Assembly (NCBI GenBank): GCA_044223975.1
Contig: JBGALI010000001.1
Span: forward strand, 361,780 to 425,779
DNA: 64,000 nt
From: CAZCPB01 sp044223975
Lineage (GTDB): Bacteria; Planctomycetota; Phycisphaerae; Phycisphaerales; UBA1924
Reading direction: 5' to 3'
The position numbers and the translations under genes are program-made. Below, piece after piece: positions 18,816 to 26,024 of the stretch. The notes under the pieces were generated by a model. That model ran no database searches and was not told the origin of the DNA. It was given only the letters and a program-made list of their open reading frames with translations. The stretch's first letter is position 1, and every line of letters starts with the position of its first letter.

Positions 18816-19807
18816 GATTCCTCGCATTCATCCTGGCCGCGGTCGCCGCGTGGGGGACCGCCCGCGCGACCGCGACGCTTCAGCCTCCGGCGGCCGGCCC
18901 CGATGTCAAACTCACGCCCGAGCTTCGTGCCCGCCTCGAAGCCCTGAAACCCTCGGACCCCAAGGCGTACTTTGACCTCGGCGAAGAGGTCGCCGACACC
19001 GCCGACAACCCCGCGACGCTGAACCTCGCCCGCCGGCTGTTCGTGCTCGCGCTGCACCTCGACCGCGCACGCTCCGGCCAGCGCCTCAGCGCCAGCGCGT
19101 GCCTCGCGCTCGCCGACCTCGCCGCGCGCGAGCGAGACCGACGCTGGCTCCAGTCCCTGGCGGGCACGCTCGACCAGCGCCTCGCCGGGCCCGCGTGGGT
19201 CCGGCGCGCCGAGAAGCTCGCCTCAAGCCAGGCCGGGTACACCGCCGCGACGGCCCTGGGCCTTGTGCGTTCCGGGGACGGCGTTCGTGCCCGACAGGCG
19301 CTGGCCGATCCGGCCGCCCGCTCGCTGCTGCACTCGTACGAGCGGCTGCTCAACGCGGCCGGCCTCTCGGGCGCCCTGCGAACCATGGAGCGCGAGGCGG
19401 ATCGGTGGCCGTGCCCCGAGTGCCACAACCAGCGGATCGTGCGCAAGCTGGGCTCCGGGCGCGAGCCGCAGTACCGCCTTTGCACCAACTGCCAGGGCAA
19501 CCCCGGTCCGATCATGTCCATCCCCGAGCTGGTCGCGCACCTTCGGCTGGAATCGCAGCTTCTGAGCGGTATTCAGCGCTCCTGGTCGGCGCAGGTCTCT
19601 GCCGACCGTGGCGCACCGCTCCGTGACCCCGACCCCGCCGACATCGCGCCCGCGTTCGACATCGATCCTGCCAAGTGTGTGTTTCGCGGCGGGCAATGGA
19701 CCGAACCCGGCGCTCCGCAGGGCACAGGCGCTCCGCCCACGCCCGCTCCTGCGCCCGGCGCTCCCGACGCGGCCGAGACCGAGCCCAAGACACCGGGTGG
19801 TGCCTGA
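18812..19807 (+). CDS. Exported protein with a Cys4 zinc-ribbon-like motif
   Basis: The 331-residue product from GTG 18812 begins with a signal peptide (MRFLAFILAAVAAWGTARA). A helical region follows (YFDLGEEVADTADNPATLNLARRLFVLALHL), then a treble-clef or ribbon-like module near residues 200-230: CPECHNQ, then CTNCQG. The tail is Pro/Ala-rich. A Cys4 metal site in an exported protein is uncommon. It is the last gene of the TolQ/TolR-type cluster, with a four-base overlap with its upstream neighbour. Confidence 0.75.
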   Translation: MRFLAFILAAVAAWGTARATATLQPPAAGPDVKLTPELRARLEALKPSDPKAYFDLGEEVADTADNPATLNLARRLFVLALHLDRARSGQRLSASACLALADLAARERDRRWLQSLAGTLDQRLAGPAWVRRAEKLASSQAGYTAATALGLVRSGDGVRARQALADPAARSLLHSYERLLNAAGLSGALRTMEREADRWPCPECHNQRIVRKLGSGREPQYRLCTNCQGNPGPIMSIPELVAHLRLESQLLSGIQRSWSAQVSADRGAPLRDPDPADIAPAFDIDPAKCVFRGGQWTEPGAPQGTGAPPTPAPAPGAPDAAETEPKTPGGA

Positions 19808-19903
19808 CCGCGTCGGCCTCGGACAGGGTTCGGCCCTCCCTACACTGGGTCCACGCCGGGTGAGCGATGCACCCCGCGCTCGCAACCGTGGAGTCACCGA
19901 ATC

Positions 19904-20335
19904 ATGCAGTCCCCCGTGCCGCCCCCGTCCCAGCCTGCCGCGTCCGTTCCACCCGCTCCCGCCGCGACCGACGCCAAGCCGCAGGTCACGTTCGAAGAGT
20001 TCGCCAAGCTCGATCTGCGCATCGCGCGCGTCGTGAAAGCCGAGAATCACCCCTCGGCCGACCGCCTGCTGAAGCTGCAGCTCGACGACGGCTCCGGCCA
20101 GCCCCGCCAGATCTGCGCCGGCATCCGCGCCAACTACACGCCCGAAGAACTCGTCGGCAAGCTGATCGTCATCGTCGCCAACCTCGCGCCGCGCATGATC
20201 CGCGGGGAAGAGTCCCGCGGCATGCTGTTGGCCGCCAGCGATGCGCCCAAGAACCCCGCCGACCCGGCCGCCGCGCGGCGCGTAGTGATCCTGGCTCCGT
20301 CGGGCGATGTGTCCCCCGGCGCGTCGGTGTCGTGA
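19904..20335 (+). CDS. tRNA-binding (Trbp111/MetRS C-terminal type) protein
   Basis: The 143-residue protein has a disordered Pro/Ala N-terminus of about 27 residues and then one OB-fold tRNA-binding domain: FAKLDLRIARVVKAENHPSADRLLKLQLD, QICAGIRANYTPEELVGKLIVIVANLAPR, and SRGMLLAAS. This is the fold appended to methionyl-tRNA synthetase or found free as Trbp111/CsaA. It probably binds structured tRNA or assists a synthetase encoded elsewhere. A GGAG lies ten bases before the ATG. The gene is convergent with the sensor gene at 20343. Confidence 0.88.
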   Translation: MQSPVPPPSQPAASVPPAPAATDAKPQVTFEEFAKLDLRIARVVKAENHPSADRLLKLQLDDGSGQPRQICAGIRANYTPEELVGKLIVIVANLAPRMIRGEESRGMLLAASDAPKNPADPAAARRVVILAPSGDVSPGASVS

Positions 20336-20342
20336 AACCGGG

Positions 20343-21272
20343 TTACGTTCCGCGCGGTGCGTCAGGCCCGTGATCCTTGGGCTCGCGCCGGTCCGGCCTC
20401 GGAGAGTTTCTTTCGCCCGGACCCTCGCGCGACGGTCCTTCCATCTCGCGATCGACGATCCGGTCCTTGCCGGCCCGGCGATCCTTGATGTCCGCGCGGA
20501 GCTTTTCGACCCGTTCGGCCAGCCGGTCGGCCTCGTGCTCTTGCAGCGCCAGCTGGGCGTCAAAGTGCGCCGCGATCGCCGCGCGAAGTTCGTCGCGCTT
20601 GGCCTTGAGCGTGCCCTCGTCCCCGGAGCCTCTCGCCTCGTCCACCCCGCGTCGGGCCCACATCACGTCCAGCGAAGTGCGGAATTCGCTGATCTTGAGC
20701 TCCGTCCCGCCCGGATCGGTCTGGCCGGTCTCGAGCACCTCGCGCACGCGCGGTCGCATCCTCGCCAGCAGCCGCGTCACCAGTTCCGGGTTCGCCTTGT
20801 CCATCTCACGGAACTTGGCGCCCACACGCGGCACGTGTTCGTCGAGGAATTTCAGTAGCTGCTGACGTTCTTCCGGTGTCACCTCAAAGCCGGGCAGCGC
20901 GCGGGCGCCGGGCCGATCATCGCTCGGACCGCCCTCGCGCCCCATCCCCTCGGGCCGTCCGGAACGCCCGCCGCGCCCGCCCGAACGCCACGTCGAGCTT
21001 CGGTCAAATTCCTCGCGCACCTGCGCAGCGTCCTCGCCCCCATCGATGCGGCGTATCGCCGCGTCCGCGCGGTCGCGGAGCGCCTGCAGGTCCTCTCGCG
21101 TTCGACGGCGCGACTGGTCACCCCGGCCGGGTTTGGCGCCCGCGGGAGGTTCGGCGCGCGCGGGGGACGGCGGCGTGGATTCAGGCTGGCGTGCCGGCGC
21201 CCGGTCGCACGCGATCCCAAGGAGGCCGCCGAGCAGCACGGTGCGGAGCACGCGCACGCAGGTTTCCTTCAT
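20343..21272 (-). CDS. Exported Arg-rich protein, possible periplasmic sensor of the adjacent sigma module
   Basis: The 309-residue product from ATG 21272 has an N-terminal hydrophobic segment ending LLGGLLGIACDRAPA, either a cleaved signal or an atypical lipobox. The mature part is very rich in Arg, Glu and Asp. Its middle (VTPEERQQLLKFLDEHVP, then RLLARMRPRVREVLETG) is a helical hairpin that resembles the Spy/CnrX class of periplasmic sensors. Its ATG overlaps the stop of the anti-sigma gene by one base, giving the order sigma, anti-sigma, sensor as in metal-responsive CnrH-CnrY-CnrX. The resemblance is by eye only. Confidence 0.65.
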   Translation of the reverse strand: MKETCVRVLRTVLLGGLLGIACDRAPARQPESTPPSPARAEPPAGAKPGRGDQSRRRTREDLQALRDRADAAIRRIDGGEDAAQVREEFDRSSTWRSGGRGGRSGRPEGMGREGGPSDDRPGARALPGFEVTPEERQQLLKFLDEHVPRVGAKFREMDKANPELVTRLLARMRPRVREVLETGQTDPGGTELKISEFRTSLDVMWARRGVDEARGSGDEGTLKAKRDELRAAIAAHFDAQLALQEHEADRLAERVEKLRADIKDRRAGKDRIVDREMEGPSREGPGERNSPRPDRREPKDHGPDAPRGT

Positions 21273-21802
21273 CACAACGCCCCTTCTTCGGCCCACAGGT
21301 CGTACGAGGCTGTTCCGCCCGCCAGGTTGTCAAGCAACGCGGAGGTTTCCGCGTCCAGGGCGCTCGCTCGCGCGGCAAGGTCGCCACCAATATCGCCCGT
21401 GTTCGACGCCCACGCATCGATGTACTTTTCAAAGGGCGTGGTCTGCGGGGCCGTCACGACCGCACGCTCGGTCCGCCCGGCGAGGATCGAGATCCCGACC
21501 GTCGCGGCAAGCGCCAGTCCCGCGGCCGCGCGGAGCGGTGTGAGCATTCGGGCGCGTCCGAGGCTGACGCCAATTCCCGCACGCCCGGACGGCGCCAGGC
21601 GCGCGGCCACGCGCGGTCCGAGACGGTCACGCGTCGCCAGAAACAACCGATCGTTCAGACCCGCAGGGGCCGCGTCCCGTTCGGCCGCGCCCAGGGAGTC
21701 GAGCCCCGACGCGATTTCGAGCGTGTCCGCATCGCCCGAGGCGCTGTCGTCAGCGACGAGGCGAAGATCGGCCGAGGCGTGCGTGTCGTGGTGATGGTTC
21801 AT
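21272..21802 (-). CDS. Putative anti-sigma factor, single-pass membrane protein
   Basis: The start at 21802 has AAGGAA six bases upstream and gives 176 residues. The N-terminal 85 residues are cytoplasmic and include a likely sigma-binding helix (LGAAERDAAPAGLNDRLFLATRDRL). One transmembrane helix follows at about 86-108 (MLTPLRAAAGLALAATVGISILAG), then a short outer domain. No Cys-based ZAS zinc motif is present. The gene lies 11 bases after the ECF sigma gene and one base into the next gene, the usual position for a regulator that holds its sigma factor at the membrane. Confidence 0.75.
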   Translation of the reverse strand: MNHHHDTHASADLRLVADDSASGDADTLEIASGLDSLGAAERDAAPAGLNDRLFLATRDRLGPRVAARLAPSGRAGIGVSLGRARMLTPLRAAAGLALAATVGISILAGRTERAVVTAPQTTPFEKYIDAWASNTGDIGGDLAARASALDAETSALLDNLAGGTASYDLWAEEGAL

Positions 21803-21813
21803 CGCAAGTTCCT

Positions 21814-22470
21814 TCACAAAGCCCGGTCATCCACCGCAGGGGTGGGACGCCCCGACGTGCCGCCCAGCTCTCGCGCCCCGCTCGCGGCGCTTTCCATGAT
21901 CTCCCGCAGCTTCCGCAGCGCCCGGTGATGTCGCGCGAGCAACGTCCCCACCGGTTCGTCGAGCAAGTCCGACATCTGCTTGAAGCTCAGGCCCGCGTGA
22001 TGCCGCAATTCCACCACCTCGCGGTCCGACTCGTTCAGTTCCTCCATCGCCGCGCGCAAGGCCGGCAGCTCCACACCGGTCCGACTCTCCCCCGGCTCGC
22101 TCGCGGGCCTCCGCTCCGGTTCTCGAGCCAGCGCCTCGCCGGCGTCCGACACGACCGGCTGCCGCCGCACCCGCCGCACCTCGTCCCGCACGCGGTTCAT
22201 CGTGACCCGGAACAGCCACGACTCGAATCGCCCCTTTTCCGTATACAGCCCCTGCCGGAGCTTGGTCGCGACCGTCGCGAACACGGATTGAGTGATTTCT
22301 TCCGCCACGTCCGTGTTCCGACAGCGGCTGCGGGCCAGCGCGAACACGCGCCCTCCGAACCGCTCGATGATCTCCCTCCACGCGCGATCGTCCCCGCGGG
22401 CCGCGCCGTCCAGCAGGCTCGGGAGTGGATCCGGTTCCGGATCTGGTTCTCGGCCCTGCCAATCAGCCAC
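21814..22470 (-). CDS. ECF sigma factor (first module)
   Basis: GTG at 22470 has an AAGGAAGGAA purine tract eight bases upstream and gives 218 residues. Region 2 is visible (RVFALARSRCRNTDVAEEITQ with SWLFRVTMNRVRDEVRR) and region 4 (ELNESDREVVELRHHAGLSFKQMSDLL, then GTLLARHHRALRKLREIM). The linker is long and Arg/Glu-rich. It directs RNA polymerase to a dedicated regulon when released by its partner. First gene of a three-gene unit. Confidence 0.92.
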   Translation of the reverse strand: MADWQGREPDPEPDPLPSLLDGAARGDDRAWREIIERFGGRVFALARSRCRNTDVAEEITQSVFATVATKLRQGLYTEKGRFESWLFRVTMNRVRDEVRRVRRQPVVSDAGEALAREPERRPASEPGESRTGVELPALRAAMEELNESDREVVELRHHAGLSFKQMSDLLDEPVGTLLARHHRALRKLREIMESAASGARELGGTSGRPTPAVDDRAL

Positions 22471-22580
22471 GCTCGCGTTTCCTTCCTTGCTCAACGACCG
22501 GGGAACGTCTTCATTGCCGCCCGCCAGACTACAGAAATCGACCGAACAGCCCGGGCAAACCCACGATATGGTGGTCATCC

Positions 22581-22919
22581 ATGCCGCCCGAACACCCCGG
22601 CCCGCCCGTGCTGTACAGCGTCATCGCTACGCTCCCTGACGAGCAGACGCTCGGCGACTATCTGTCGTGGCTTCGATCCGGACATTTGGCGGCCGTGAGG
22701 CACGCCGGCGCTGTGTCCGCCCGGGCGATGCGGGTGCAGGAGCCGCCGCTGCCGCTCCGGATCGAAGCCTCGTACGTGTTTCCAACTCTAGGCGAATTCA
22801 AGAGTTACCAGGAGCTGCACGCCCCTCGGCTCCGCGCCGAGGGAATGGTGCTTTTCGGACCAAAGGGGGTCACCTTCGAACGCCGATTGGGGTCGATCGA
22901 GGCTGATGAACCCCCCTGA
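22581..22919 (+). CDS. DUF4286 family protein
   Basis: This small 112-residue protein shows the family pattern: VLYSVIATLPDEQTLGDYLSWL, a His in GHLAAVRHAG, then SYVFPTLGEFKSYQELHAPRLRAEG and FGPKGVTFERRLG. The family has no known function. The gene stands alone between two ECF modules and is divergent from the first. There is no Shine-Dalgarno site. TATGGT eight bases upstream might be a -10 box for a very short leader. Confidence 0.8.
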   Translation: MPPEHPGPPVLYSVIATLPDEQTLGDYLSWLRSGHLAAVRHAGAVSARAMRVQEPPLPLRIEASYVFPTLGEFKSYQELHAPRLRAEGMVLFGPKGVTFERRLGSIEADEPP

Positions 22920-23027
22920 GAAGCGCGGGCGTGCGCGGCACCCTGCAAGGTCGTAAACTGTCGGGGTTCTGCGTCGAACCACCCTCGGGCATCCCCGCCC
23001 TGACCGTTCACCAATGGCAAGGCCGCC

Positions 23028-23639
23028 GTGAAGCAGTACACCGACGAACAACTCTTTGACCAGTACCGTCGCGGCGAGGACAGTGCCCTCCGAACGCTCA
23101 TCGAACGGTATGAGGACGATCTCTCCCGATTTCTCTACCGCCTCATCGGTGATCGGACCGCCGCCGAGGACGTCTTTCAGGAAGCCTTCCTCCAGGTCCA
23201 TCAGTCCGCCGACACGTTCGATTCCACCCGCAGATTTCGGCCCTGGTTGTTCACGATCGCAGCGAACAAGGGCAGGGACTACCTGCGTAGGAAGGGGCGC
23301 AAGCCGACGCTCGATCTGTCCGCCCCGGTGGGCGGGGCGGGCTCGGACGGGGATGGCTCCGGGGGGCCCACCTTCGTCGATCTCATGGAAGTGGACGTGC
23401 CGGCGCCCGATTCGGGCATGGGCGTTGAGGAGCGGGACAAACTCGTCCAGCGGGCGCTGAGCGAAATGTCCCCGACGCTGCGGGAGATTCTTCTCTTGTC
23501 GTACTTCCAGTGTCTCAGCTACGTGCAGATCGCCGAGGATCTCAAGATCCCGCTGGGCACCGTGAAATCGCGCCTGCACGCCGCCGTCGCCGCGTTCGCC
23601 AAGCGATGGAAGGCTCTGAACCAGGACGAATCGGACTGA
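23028..23639 (+). CDS. ECF sigma factor (second module)
   Basis: The 203-residue product has sigma region 2 (LFDQYRRGEDSALRTLIERYED, DRTAAEDVFQEAFLQVHQ, RPWLFTIAANKGRDYLRR) and region 4 (ALSEMSPTLREILLLSYFQ, SYVQIAEDLKIPLGTVKSRL). A Gly/Asp-rich linker joins them. The GTG start has AAGG eight bases upstream. The gene 45 bases downstream encodes its likely membrane partner. The two ECF sigma factors in this window are not close copies of each other. Confidence 0.92.
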   Translation: MKQYTDEQLFDQYRRGEDSALRTLIERYEDDLSRFLYRLIGDRTAAEDVFQEAFLQVHQSADTFDSTRRFRPWLFTIAANKGRDYLRRKGRKPTLDLSAPVGGAGSDGDGSGGPTFVDLMEVDVPAPDSGMGVEERDKLVQRALSEMSPTLREILLLSYFQCLSYVQIAEDLKIPLGTVKSRLHAAVAAFAKRWKALNQDESD

Positions 23640-23684
23640 CGCACCGCCGCCGCACGCGGCACGGTTTCGACGAGGTACGCGGCA

Positions 23685-24890
23685 ATGGAATCACGCCACC
23701 AACAACTTACGCCTCTCGACCAGCAGGCGCTCGACGCTCTGGTGGAAGCGGGCTTCGATCCGGGCCTCACGCCCGAACCGATCCGCGAGCGCTGCGAGAA
23801 GCTCGCCGGGATCTTCGGCGTGCTCGAATCGCCCTCGCCCGGACCGGCCGCTTCCCGTAGCTCTCTGGTCGATCGCACCATGGAACATGTACGCTCCGTT
23901 CGCGGCTTGACGGAAGACACGCTCTGCCCCGCGGACGCCGCGGCACTGGACGCGCTTATCGCCGCCGAGTTCGACCTCGCCCGCGTGGGCGAGCCGCTCC
24001 GCGAACGCGCCGGTCGCCTGTCGACTATCGGCGCGACCCTCACCGGCGGCCCGACCCAGGCCACCCGGTCGGCCGACCTGGTCGGCCGCACGTTCGGTCT
24101 GGTCATGCTCGCTGCCGACCGCCCTGTCGCAAAGATTGAGCCCGCGATCTCGATGCCTCGCGCTCGCTGGCGCGACCTCGTCGGCGCTGCCGCCATGCTC
24201 CTCGTTGGGGCTTCGGTGGTCATCCCCGTCATGTCCGCATCTCGCCAGCAGCAGCTCCGCGGCGGGTGCACCGCCAATCTCGGGTCGATCGCCTCCGCTC
24301 TATCCAGCTACGCGAGCACGTACCGCGATTCACTTCCCGTGGCGACCGCATCCATGGGCGGGGGAAAGTGGTGGGACGTTGGCGGTGCTCCCGAGCACTC
24401 CAACTCTGCCAATCTCTTCACGCTCGCCCGGACCGGCTTCGCCAAGGTCAAGGACCTTGCGTGCCCCGGGAACGCGTGCGCGTGCGAGAACGTGCCGTCG
24501 CCCCAGGCCATGGACTGGCGTTCCATCGAGCACGTGTCCTACAGCTACCAGATCATGTTCGGCGAAAAGCGCACCGGCTGGCACGACCCCAGCCGCACCG
24601 CCGTGCTCGCCGATCGCTCCCCCGTGATTCTCAGGGCCCTCGCCGGAGAACAGGCGATCCCGACCGAGAACTCCCCCAATCACGCACGCCGCGGCCAGTC
24701 CGTTCTGTTCTGCGACGGGTCGGTGGTATGGCAGAACACCCCTGAACTCGTCCGTGGCGACCACACCGACAACATCTGGCTTCCCTGGCAGGTCGAGGAA
24801 ATCCTCCGCCAGATCGGTGCGGGCCAGCCGGTCACCCTCGAGGGCATGGAAGTCCCCGGTTCGGGTGAGGACGCCTTCCTGGCTCCGTAA
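23685..24890 (+). CDS. Anti-sigma-like membrane protein with a pseudopilin-type (DUF1559-like) outer domain
   Basis: The 401-residue protein sits 45 bases after an ECF sigma gene. Its cytoplasmic N-terminus contains two similar segments of about 65 residues (LTPLDQQALDALVEAGFDPG and LCPADAAALDALIAAEFDLA, each followed by EPIRERCEKL or EPLRERAGRL and then LVDRT or LVGRT). A transmembrane helix follows near residues 164-188 (LVGAAAMLLVGASVVIPVMS). The outer part resembles the mature region of planctomycete prepilin-like proteins (CTANLGSIASALSSYASTY; NHARRGQSVLFCDGSV, an H-x10-DG end) but lacks the prepilin cleavage site. An anti-sigma role is inferred from position and topology. Confidence 0.75.
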   Translation: MESRHQQLTPLDQQALDALVEAGFDPGLTPEPIRERCEKLAGIFGVLESPSPGPAASRSSLVDRTMEHVRSVRGLTEDTLCPADAAALDALIAAEFDLARVGEPLRERAGRLSTIGATLTGGPTQATRSADLVGRTFGLVMLAADRPVAKIEPAISMPRARWRDLVGAAAMLLVGASVVIPVMSASRQQQLRGGCTANLGSIASALSSYASTYRDSLPVATASMGGGKWWDVGGAPEHSNSANLFTLARTGFAKVKDLACPGNACACENVPSPQAMDWRSIEHVSYSYQIMFGEKRTGWHDPSRTAVLADRSPVILRALAGEQAIPTENSPNHARRGQSVLFCDGSVVWQNTPELVRGDHTDNIWLPWQVEEILRQIGAGQPVTLEGMEVPGSGEDAFLAP

Positions 24891-24990
24891 GCGTCAAGCC
24901 GAGTTGGATTCTGCAGGGTGTGCCCGCCGGCCGAGAATTCGGGCCGGTTCGGGCTCCTTTCCGTATTCTGGCCCATTGATTGCTTCCCGT

Positions 24991-25020
24991 TTGGCTCTCC
25001 CGTTCTTCCCGGTCTATAGT
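24991..25020 (+). promoter_or_regulatory. Candidate promoter of rpmI-rplT
   Basis: TTGGCT (24991-24996) and TATAGT (25015-25020) are separated by 18 bases, a good match to a housekeeping promoter. Transcription would start near 25027, leaving a leader of about 15 bases that contains the CGGAG site of rpmI. Confidence 0.5.
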
Positions 25021-25041
25021 CCGGGCCCGTCGGAGCCCTCT

Positions 25042-25365
25042 ATGTCGAAGAACAAACAGCACAAGGGTCTGCTCAAGCGGATCCGGATCTCCAAGACCGG
25101 TAAGGTCAAGCACCGGTCGGCCAACCACAAGCACTTGCGCTCGGGCAAGGGTGGAAAGCGCCTCCGCCACCTGCGGCAGGACCCGACCATCAGCAACGCC
25201 GACGCCAAGCGCCTGGAAAGGCTGCTCTTCCGTCGTCTGCGCGGGCGTGACCAGCCCCGCGCCGCGATGCGTAAGAGCCCCAACCCGGCCGAGAGCAAGG
25301 CTCTGAAGGCCGAGAAAGCCAAGAACGCCGCCAAGGCCGCCGCGGCCGCCAAGTCCGGCGCCTGA
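25042..25365 (+). CDS. rpmI: Large ribosomal subunit protein bL35 with C-terminal extension
   Basis: The first 65 residues are a recognisable bL35 (NKQHKGLLKRIRISKTGKVKHR, KHLRSGKGGKRLRHLR). The protein then continues for about 40 residues with an Ala/Lys-rich tail (ALKAEKAKNAAKAAAAAKSG), giving 107 residues instead of the usual 64-67. The ATG has CGGAG six bases upstream. The order rpmI-rplT is standard, but infC, normally just upstream, is replaced by the anti-sigma-like gene. Confidence 0.92.
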   Translation: MSKNKQHKGLLKRIRISKTGKVKHRSANHKHLRSGKGGKRLRHLRQDPTISNADAKRLERLLFRRLRGRDQPRAAMRKSPNPAESKALKAEKAKNAAKAAAAAKSGA

Positions 25366-25479
25366 TCGGCGCCCGCCCACGCGGCCCCGCGAATCAGGGC
25401 CGCACATCCGCGCGTCGGGACCCAAGCCGGGCGAAGCCGAGCCTTCCCCGCCCCGCACGAGCACTCAGGAGTTTCGACC

Positions 25480-25857
25480 ATGCCCCGCGTACGCAAAGGC
25501 GCCGCACGAGCCCAGGCCCGCAAGAAGATCCTCCGGGCCGCCCGCGGCTATTACGGAACCAACCACCTCCACAAGTACCGCGCCCGCAACGCCGTCATCC
25601 GCGCCGGCGTCTACGCGTACCGCGACCGTCGTCAGCGGAAGCGGGACTACCGCGGTCTGTGGATCATCCGCATCACGGCCGCCTGCCGCATGCGTGGCAC
25701 GCGCTACAGCCTCGTGATGAACGGCCTCCGCCTCGCCGGCATCATCCTCAACCGGAAGATGCTCAGCCAGATCGCCATCGACGACCCCAAGCTCTTCGAC
25801 GGGCTTGTGAAGACCGCGATCAAGGCAAGCCGCGCCACGCCCGCCAAGGTCGCCTGA
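25480..25857 (+). CDS. rplT: Large ribosomal subunit protein bL20
   Basis: The 125-residue product is full-length bL20 (MPRVRKGAARAQARKKILRAA, RDRRQRKRDYRGLWI, RINA-like ITAACRMRG, LNRKMLSQIAIDDP). It is an early assembly protein of the 50S subunit and often autoregulates its operon. The start has AGGAG eight bases upstream. It lies 114 bases after rpmI and ends 29 bases before a strong terminator. Confidence 0.97.
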   Translation: MPRVRKGAARAQARKKILRAARGYYGTNHLHKYRARNAVIRAGVYAYRDRRQRKRDYRGLWIIRITAACRMRGTRYSLVMNGLRLAGIILNRKMLSQIAIDDPKLFDGLVKTAIKASRATPAKVA

Positions 25858-25886
25858 GCCGATCCTCCGCTCGCTGAATCTTGTAT

Positions 25887-25915
25887 AGCCCGGCCCCTGT
25901 GGGCCGGGCTTTTTT
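25887..25915 (+). terminator. Rho-independent terminator of rpmI-rplT
   Basis: A perfect 10-bp stem AGCCCGGCCC / GGGCCGGGCT with a four-base loop (CTGT) is followed by a run of T (25910-25915), 29 bases after the rplT stop. Confidence 0.9.
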
Positions 25916-25962
25916 CGCGGCGTGAAGCGGGGGGAGGCGGCGCAATCGTTCCTCTGCGCACG

Positions 25963-25993
25963 AAAAACCCCCGGGGCGCGGGTCCCGGGGGTT
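25963..25993 (-). terminator. Rho-independent terminator of the secreted repeat protein gene
   Basis: Read on the minus strand, AACCCCCGGG and CCCGGGGGTT form a 10-bp stem followed by a T-run ending at 25963. It lies about 30 bases after the stop of the gene at 26025-28067. Confidence 0.8.
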
Positions 25994-26024
25994 GGCAAGG
26001 TGAACGACCTCTTCGGGTCGGGGC

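Noticed and set aside
9315..19807. Zorya-type defence system
   Set aside because: Zorya has a MotA-like and a MotB/OmpA-like protein plus helicase or nuclease genes. No helicase, nuclease or peptidoglycan-binding OmpA domain is seen here.
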